Below are positions 60,165 to 64,000 of a stretch of 64,000 nt of DNA, in pieces (position 1 is the first letter of the stretch; each line of letters opens with the position of its first letter). The notes under the pieces were generated by a model. It saw only the letters and a list, made by a program, of their open reading frames with translations, was not told the origin of the DNA and ran no database searches. A program made the position numbers and the translations under genes. The stretch spans positions 1 to 64,000 of the forward strand of contig JAFQZK010000035.1 in the NCBI GenBank assembly GCA_017405965.1. The letters are read 5' to 3'. This stretch comes from Muribaculaceae bacterium (GTDB taxonomy: Bacteria > Bacteroidota > Bacteroidia > Bacteroidales > Muribaculaceae).

Positions 60165-61262
60165 TTATCTTCTTCTCTTATTGTCACGCGGCTCCTTTGA
60201 GTCGGGTTTATTCTCTTTGCTCATTGCCTGCTTGCGGACTTGACCGGCCAGCTGGCCACAGGCGGCGGCGATATCCTCGCCACGGCTGCGGCGAATGGTG
60301 CACGTCACGCCCTTGCTGTTGAGGTAGTCGCGGAAGTAGGTCATACGCTCATCACTGCTGGTGCGCAGCTTCTCGATGCCGGGAATAGGATGGAAACGGA
60401 TGAGGTTCACACGAACGTGCTCGTTGGGCAACAGCTCGCGCAACTTCTCGGCATGCTGGATATCGTCATTGAACCACTGCCAGCAGATGTATTCCACCGA
60501 CAGGCGGCGCTGATGGGCAAAGTCGTACTCGCCCAGCACTTCCATGACACGGTCAATGGGGGAGATGCGTTCAATCGGCATCATCGACGAACGCTCTTCC
60601 TGAACGGCGTTGTGAACACTCACGGCGATGTGGACGCTGGTCTGCTCACACAGGATTTTCAATTCCGGCAGTTTGCCAACGGTGGATACCGTGACGCGTT
60701 TGGGACTCCAGCCCAGGCCCCAGGGCTCGGTGAGGATTGAGATGACTTGCAGCACTTCCTCGATGTTGTCAAGCGGTTCGCCCATGCCCATGAACACGAC
60801 ATTGGTCAACTTGTCGCTCTCGGGGATGCTCAAGACCTGGTTGATGATCTGGTTGGCTGTCAGGTTGCCGTGGAATCCTTGCTTGCCCGTCATGCAGAAG
60901 TAGCAGTTCATCCTGCACCCCTTCTGCGACGAGATGCACAAGGTGGCGCGGTCGTCCTCGGGGATATAGACCGACTCGACGGCCTGCTTGTTGCCCACGT
61001 CGAACAGGTATTTCACCGTTCCGTCCTGGCTTGCGGCTGCTTGGCTGGGCGGGTACAGGCCCACACAGTAGCGACTGGCCAGCAGTTCACGGTTGGCCTT
61101 GGAGATGTTGAGCATCTGCTCAAAGTCGTTCACGCGTTTCTGGTAAATCCACTGTGCCAGTTGTTTAGCCACAAAGCGTGGCATGCCCAAGGTCGCTACG
61201 GCATTCTGCATATCCTCGAGTGTCATGCCGGCCAGCGGCTGTAATGTCTTGTCGTTGCTCAT
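60165..61262 (-). CDS. rlmN: dual-specificity rRNA/tRNA methyltransferase RlmN
   Basis: 365 residues; radical-SAM enzyme that makes m2A2503 in 23S rRNA and m2A37 in some tRNAs. The radical SAM cluster motif CxxxCxxC is at Cys116, Cys120, Cys123 (GCRMNCYFC), with GEPLDN and the second conserved cysteine near residue 336 (EDIAAACGQL). A minus-strand TAAATTTG box lies at 61294-61301. Ends in a basic, Lys/Arg-rich tail. Confidence 0.96.
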   Translation of the reverse strand: MSNDKTLQPLAGMTLEDMQNAVATLGMPRFVAKQLAQWIYQKRVNDFEQMLNISKANRELLASRYCVGLYPPSQAAASQDGTVKYLFDVGNKQAVESVYIPEDDRATLCISSQKGCRMNCYFCMTGKQGFHGNLTANQIINQVLSIPESDKLTNVVFMGMGEPLDNIEEVLQVISILTEPWGLGWSPKRVTVSTVGKLPELKILCEQTSVHIAVSVHNAVQEERSSMMPIERISPIDRVMEVLGEYDFAHQRRLSVEYICWQWFNDDIQHAEKLRELLPNEHVRVNLIRFHPIPGIEKLRTSSDERMTYFRDYLNSKGVTCTIRRSRGEDIAAACGQLAGQVRKQAMSKENKPDSKEPRDNKRRR

Positions 61263-61293
61263 GTCAAGAAAGGTTTAATGTTGGTTCAAATTG

Positions 61294-61301
61294 CAAATTT
61301 A
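61294..61301 (-). promoter_or_regulatory. -7 box of rlmN
   Basis: CAAATTTA reads TAAATTTG on the minus strand, about 32 bases before ATG 61262; no clear -33 box. Confidence 0.45.
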
Positions 61302-61440
61302 CTACAAAGTTGTCATATTTAGGTTTTTGACCTGCAGTTTTTAGCGGTTTTTTCTGTCCATAAGCGACATTTGGGCTGGGGCCATGCGCCTCAGCCCATT
61401 TTTCTCAAGTGGGGAGATTCTTTTATCGATCTCTCATTGT

Positions 61441-62262
61441 TTATGGATCGACAGGTTGGCCGAGCATCTGTTTCAAGTGCGTCTCCAGGATGTGGAAACC
61501 GGGGGCGACCATGCCGCCGTGTCCGTGTCCGTCAAGTTCGTAGAGGTAGGTCTGCTCGTGGCCAGCAAGTTTCATCATGCGGGCGAGGTACTGGTTCTCG
61601 TCGTAGCGGCCGAAGAGTTCCAGTTCCCGGTCACCGCAAATCAGCACCAACGGCGGACAGTCGCTGCGCACCCAGTAGAGTGGGGCATACTCGTCGATGG
61701 TGGCCTGCAAGGGCGGTATGCCCTGCAACTTGCGCACGTTGTAATGGGTGATGGCTTGGCCGCTGAACGGGACGTACATCATCACATCGTCGGCATCGAT
61801 GCCATAGCCCGCCAGCCATTTTTTGTCAAGACACAGCATCATGGAGATGTAGCCGCCAGCCGAATGTCCGGTCACGACAATTTTGTGGCTGTCGCCACCA
61901 TATTCATCGATGTGTGTGAATACCCATGCCACCGCCTCGGCGGCATCATCAAGGATCTCCTTGACGGTCACATGAGGCAATAGCCTGTAGTTGACCCCGA
62001 CAACCACCAGGCCCTTTTCCTTGAGTTGCGCCGGAATCTCCTTGTTGCCGCCTTCCAGTCCTCCGCCATGGAACCAGACGATGACGGGGTAGTCGGTGGC
62101 CCCCTCGGGATGGTATACGTCAAGTTTCAGCCGCTGCTGGGAGTAGGCGTCGGTCTTTAAGGTATAACTGATGTCATCGACCTGCCGGTAGCCTTGAGCA
62201 TTCAAGGCGTGGCAAAGCAAAGTCAGGACAAGTGATACTGATATTCTGGTTATTGTATTCAT
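61441..62262 (-). CDS. secreted alpha/beta hydrolase (esterase/lipase type)
   Basis: 273 residues with a signal peptide (MNTITRISVSLVLTLLCHALNA). An alpha/beta hydrolase of the hormone-sensitive-lipase/esterase group: oxyanion HGGG at 65-68 (WFHGGGLEGG), nucleophile Ser134 in TGHSAGGYIS, then Asp and His near the C-terminus (GDRELELFG, DGHGHGG). The substrate may be short acyl esters or polysaccharide acetyl groups; not predictable from sequence. Alone on its strand. Confidence 0.83.
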   Translation of the reverse strand: MNTITRISVSLVLTLLCHALNAQGYRQVDDISYTLKTDAYSQQRLKLDVYHPEGATDYPVIVWFHGGGLEGGNKEIPAQLKEKGLVVVGVNYRLLPHVTVKEILDDAAEAVAWVFTHIDEYGGDSHKIVVTGHSAGGYISMMLCLDKKWLAGYGIDADDVMMYVPFSGQAITHYNVRKLQGIPPLQATIDEYAPLYWVRSDCPPLVLICGDRELELFGRYDENQYLARMMKLAGHEQTYLYELDGHGHGGMVAPGFHILETHLKQMLGQPVDP

Positions 62263-62353
62263 AACGTTTATTTGTCGGGTTTGATATTGGGTGAGCTCAA
62301 TGAATATGAAGTCTTGATACTCAAATTGTCCTCTTTGTTACAAAACCGGATTT

Positions 62354-62417
62354 TGCAGGGCTGCCCCGAGAAATCTAAACACTGGGTTTTAGTGTTGTTT
62401 CTCGGGGCAGCCGTGCA
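62354..62417. terminator. large hairpin after BspA-like gene
   Basis: GGCTGCCCCGAGAAA (62359-62373) pairs with TTTCTCGGGGCAGCC (62398-62412), with outer (TTGCA/TGCAA) and inner (AACACT/AGTGTT) extensions. It lies 39 bases past the stop of the leftward gene. Confidence 0.75.
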
Positions 62418-62455
62418 ATTTCTGGTGTCTCAACAGTTATCGGTTGTTTCACTCA

Positions 62456-64000
62456 TCAGATGTTGCTCATCACCATGTTGATCAACAGGGTGACATCACT
62501 GATGTTGATACTGCCGTCATTATTGAGGTCAGCAGCCTCGGTGTTGATATTACCGTTGCCGCTCATCGCGTAGGAGATGAGTATTGTCACGTCGCTGATG
62601 TTGACAACGCCATCGTTGTTCACATCGCCGGGAATGACATCCTCATCCACCATGGAGTTGCTCTCGGTGATAGTAGAGAACAGTTTCCAGATGTTAGCAG
62701 CCTGATAGGCTGTTTTGTATCCCGTGGGAACACGTAGACGAGCGTTACTGAAGTGGAAAGCATCAAACGGTGAGGACGCGTTGGAGCCCGAACCGATGAT
62801 CTGGCAGACGGGCGGCGTTTTGGCCTTGCACCCGATGCTTATCAGGGCATTATCGTTGTAGAACGCCCTTGCGCCAAGGCTTGTGAGCGTCGAGGGCAGG
62901 ATAACGGCGGTCATTGACGTACAGTTGCTGAAGGCATTGCTGCCGATAGTAGTCACACCCTTGTTCACCTCCATGCCAGTGAGGGCTGCACAATGATCAA
63001 AGGCATAATCGTTGATTTTTTTGACTGTAGTGGGCAACGTGATAGTATTGACAATACTTCCACGGAAGGCATGAGCACCAATCTCTACGGTGCCATTGGG
63101 AACGGTATAGGTTGTTGCTTTTCCTCCAGGGAAGATGGCCAATGCATAGATTGCCTCACCTCGATTGCTGAATACGACACCATTTTGAACTATGAATTTG
63201 GGATTGATATGTTGTCCTGAAGCTCTTCGGAATTGTGTCAGTGACGTGCAGTAGGCAAAGGGTCCATCACCAATGCTGGTAACTGAATACGGGAATATAG
63301 CCCCTGTCATCGTGCAGTAGGCAAAGGCGTAGCTGCCGATGCTCTCCAGACCCTCGTTGAGCTGGAGTACACCAGTGAGTCCGGTACACTTGTAGAAGGC
63401 GTAGTCGCCGATGCTCTTGATGGTCCATGGGAATGTCACACTCTCCAGATTGGTGCGCTGATAGAATGCACGGGCACCGATAGAGGTTACGTAATAGGTG
63501 TCATTGCCCACGTTGACGTTCGCGGGGATTTCGACTGTTGTCAGGTCTTGGTAGCTGCTGCTGTTCTCGCGGATGAGCGCCACTTGGTTACCGTCTATGA
63601 TCTCATAGAAGAAGTCGTCGCGCTTGAAGTCATAGGCCATGCCTTGGATGTTGGCAAACTGGCCCCAATTCTCATCGGCCTGATAGGCGGCTACCGAGTT
63701 CTTGGGAACGGTTACGACGATGTTAGCGTACTGCTCGGCGGTAATGCCGGTCAGATTGGTGGGTGGCGTGATGGCCAGGCAGGTGATGGCAGTCAGGTTG
63801 GTGCATTCGTTGTCTACAAAGCTGTCGATGCAGCGACGGGTAGTTGCGGGCAGTGTGAGGCTCGTCAGATTTGTACAATTACTGAATGCGGCTGCATTGG
63901 TGCCGACCACGGTATAGGTTGTACCCTGCCAGGTCACGGTTTCGGGAATCACTAGGTCACCGCTATAGGCGTTGCTCGCGCCGCCAGTGGTGACTTCAAC
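62456..64000 (-). CDS. BspA-like leucine-rich repeat protein with dockerin (5' end beyond window)
   Basis: At least 514 residues; the reading frame stays open to base 64000, so the true start and signal peptide are outside the window. The visible part is a chain of LRR_5/BspA-type repeats of about 23 residues (for example ESIGSYAFAYCTMTGAIFPYSVTSIGDGPFAYCTSL, TTIGSNAFSNCTSMTAVILPSTLTSLGARAFYN), then a dockerin-like pair at the C-terminus (GDVNNDGVVNISDVTILI, ADLNNDGSINISDVTLLI). Such proteins bind host or bacterial surfaces. A GTG at 63952 is not the start. Confidence 0.85.
   Translation of the reverse strand, partial: VEVTTGGASNAYSGDLVIPETVTWQGTTYTVVGTNAAAFSNCTNLTSLTLPATTRRCIDSFVDNECTNLTAITCLAITPPTNLTGITAEQYANIVVTVPKNSVAAYQADENWGQFANIQGMAYDFKRDDFFYEIIDGNQVALIRENSSSYQDLTTVEIPANVNVGNDTYYVTSIGARAFYQRTNLESVTFPWTIKSIGDYAFYKCTGLTGVLQLNEGLESIGSYAFAYCTMTGAIFPYSVTSIGDGPFAYCTSLTQFRRASGQHINPKFIVQNGVVFSNRGEAIYALAIFPGGKATTYTVPNGTVEIGAHAFRGSIVNTITLPTTVKKINDYAFDHCAALTGMEVNKGVTTIGSNAFSNCTSMTAVILPSTLTSLGARAFYNDNALISIGCKAKTPPVCQIIGSGSNASSPFDAFHFSNARLRVPTGYKTAYQAANIWKLFSTITESNSMVDEDVIPGDVNNDGVVNISDVTILISYAMSGNGNINTEAADLNNDGSINISDVTLLINMVMSNI

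Overview
This window looks like chromosomal DNA from a gut-type Bacteroidales bacterium, most likely in or near the Muribaculaceae or Prevotellaceae. The placement is inferred from gene content, not from a search. The evidence is the Bacteroidetes promoter signature (TTG or TTTG, about 19-20 bases, then TAnnTTTG) in front of many genes, a short RpoD-type primary sigma factor of 285 residues, a Bacteroides-type serine palmitoyltransferase, a GH92 mannosidase, BspA-like leucine-rich repeats, Bacteroidetes-restricted families (DUF4836, DUF5106, DUF3109, DUF4153) and many secreted proteins ending in dockerin-like repeats. I see no rRNA, prophage, transposase or CRISPR array.

Layout. 1-540 holds a tandem repeat without genes. 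0.5-2.6 kb carries two YtxH-like proteins, a holin-like membrane protein, a poly-Arg-tailed protein and an ECF sigma factor. 2.9-10.1 kb carries ligA, serine palmitoyltransferase, small lipoproteins, a tRNA-Gly and a dGTPase. 10.1-24.0 kb carries a GH92 enzyme, HflX, a C10 protease with dockerin, a ClbS/DfsB-like protein, a TerB/XRE pair, murI diverging from folP-cdaA, and a CotH protein with dockerin. 24.4-28.8 kb carries rplS, a four-helix-bundle gene bracketed by 10-base repeat arrays, an LEA-like repeat protein and the agmatine-to-putrescine genes aguA-aguB. 29-41 kb carries a large TPR protein, a META-domain protein, a large secreted protein, DUF4153, the RNase P RNA, folC, a Deg protease and rpoD. 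41-50.5 kb carries a porin-like protein, a cohesin-like/dockerin protein, DUF4836 and DUF5106 proteins, a ybaK-aroC-thioesterase operon, yigZ and pyrE. 50.5-64 kb carries marC, an orphan secreted protein, valS, rpiB, two tandem secreted endonucleases with dockerins, rlmN, a lipase-like hydrolase and a BspA-like protein cut by the window end.

Two themes stand out. First, six secreted proteins spread over 50 kb (C10 protease, CotH, cohesin-like protein, two endonuclease I proteins, BspA-like protein) end in paired dockerin-like calcium-binding repeats, and only one has a possible cohesin-like module. Second, the four-helix-bundle gene at 25 kb has a 10-base repeat array directly after its stop codon and a second array of the same repeat, in the same orientation, upstream between its start and a likely promoter. 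This is the best candidate here for an undescribed system. Several smaller intergenic repeat families also recur across the window.
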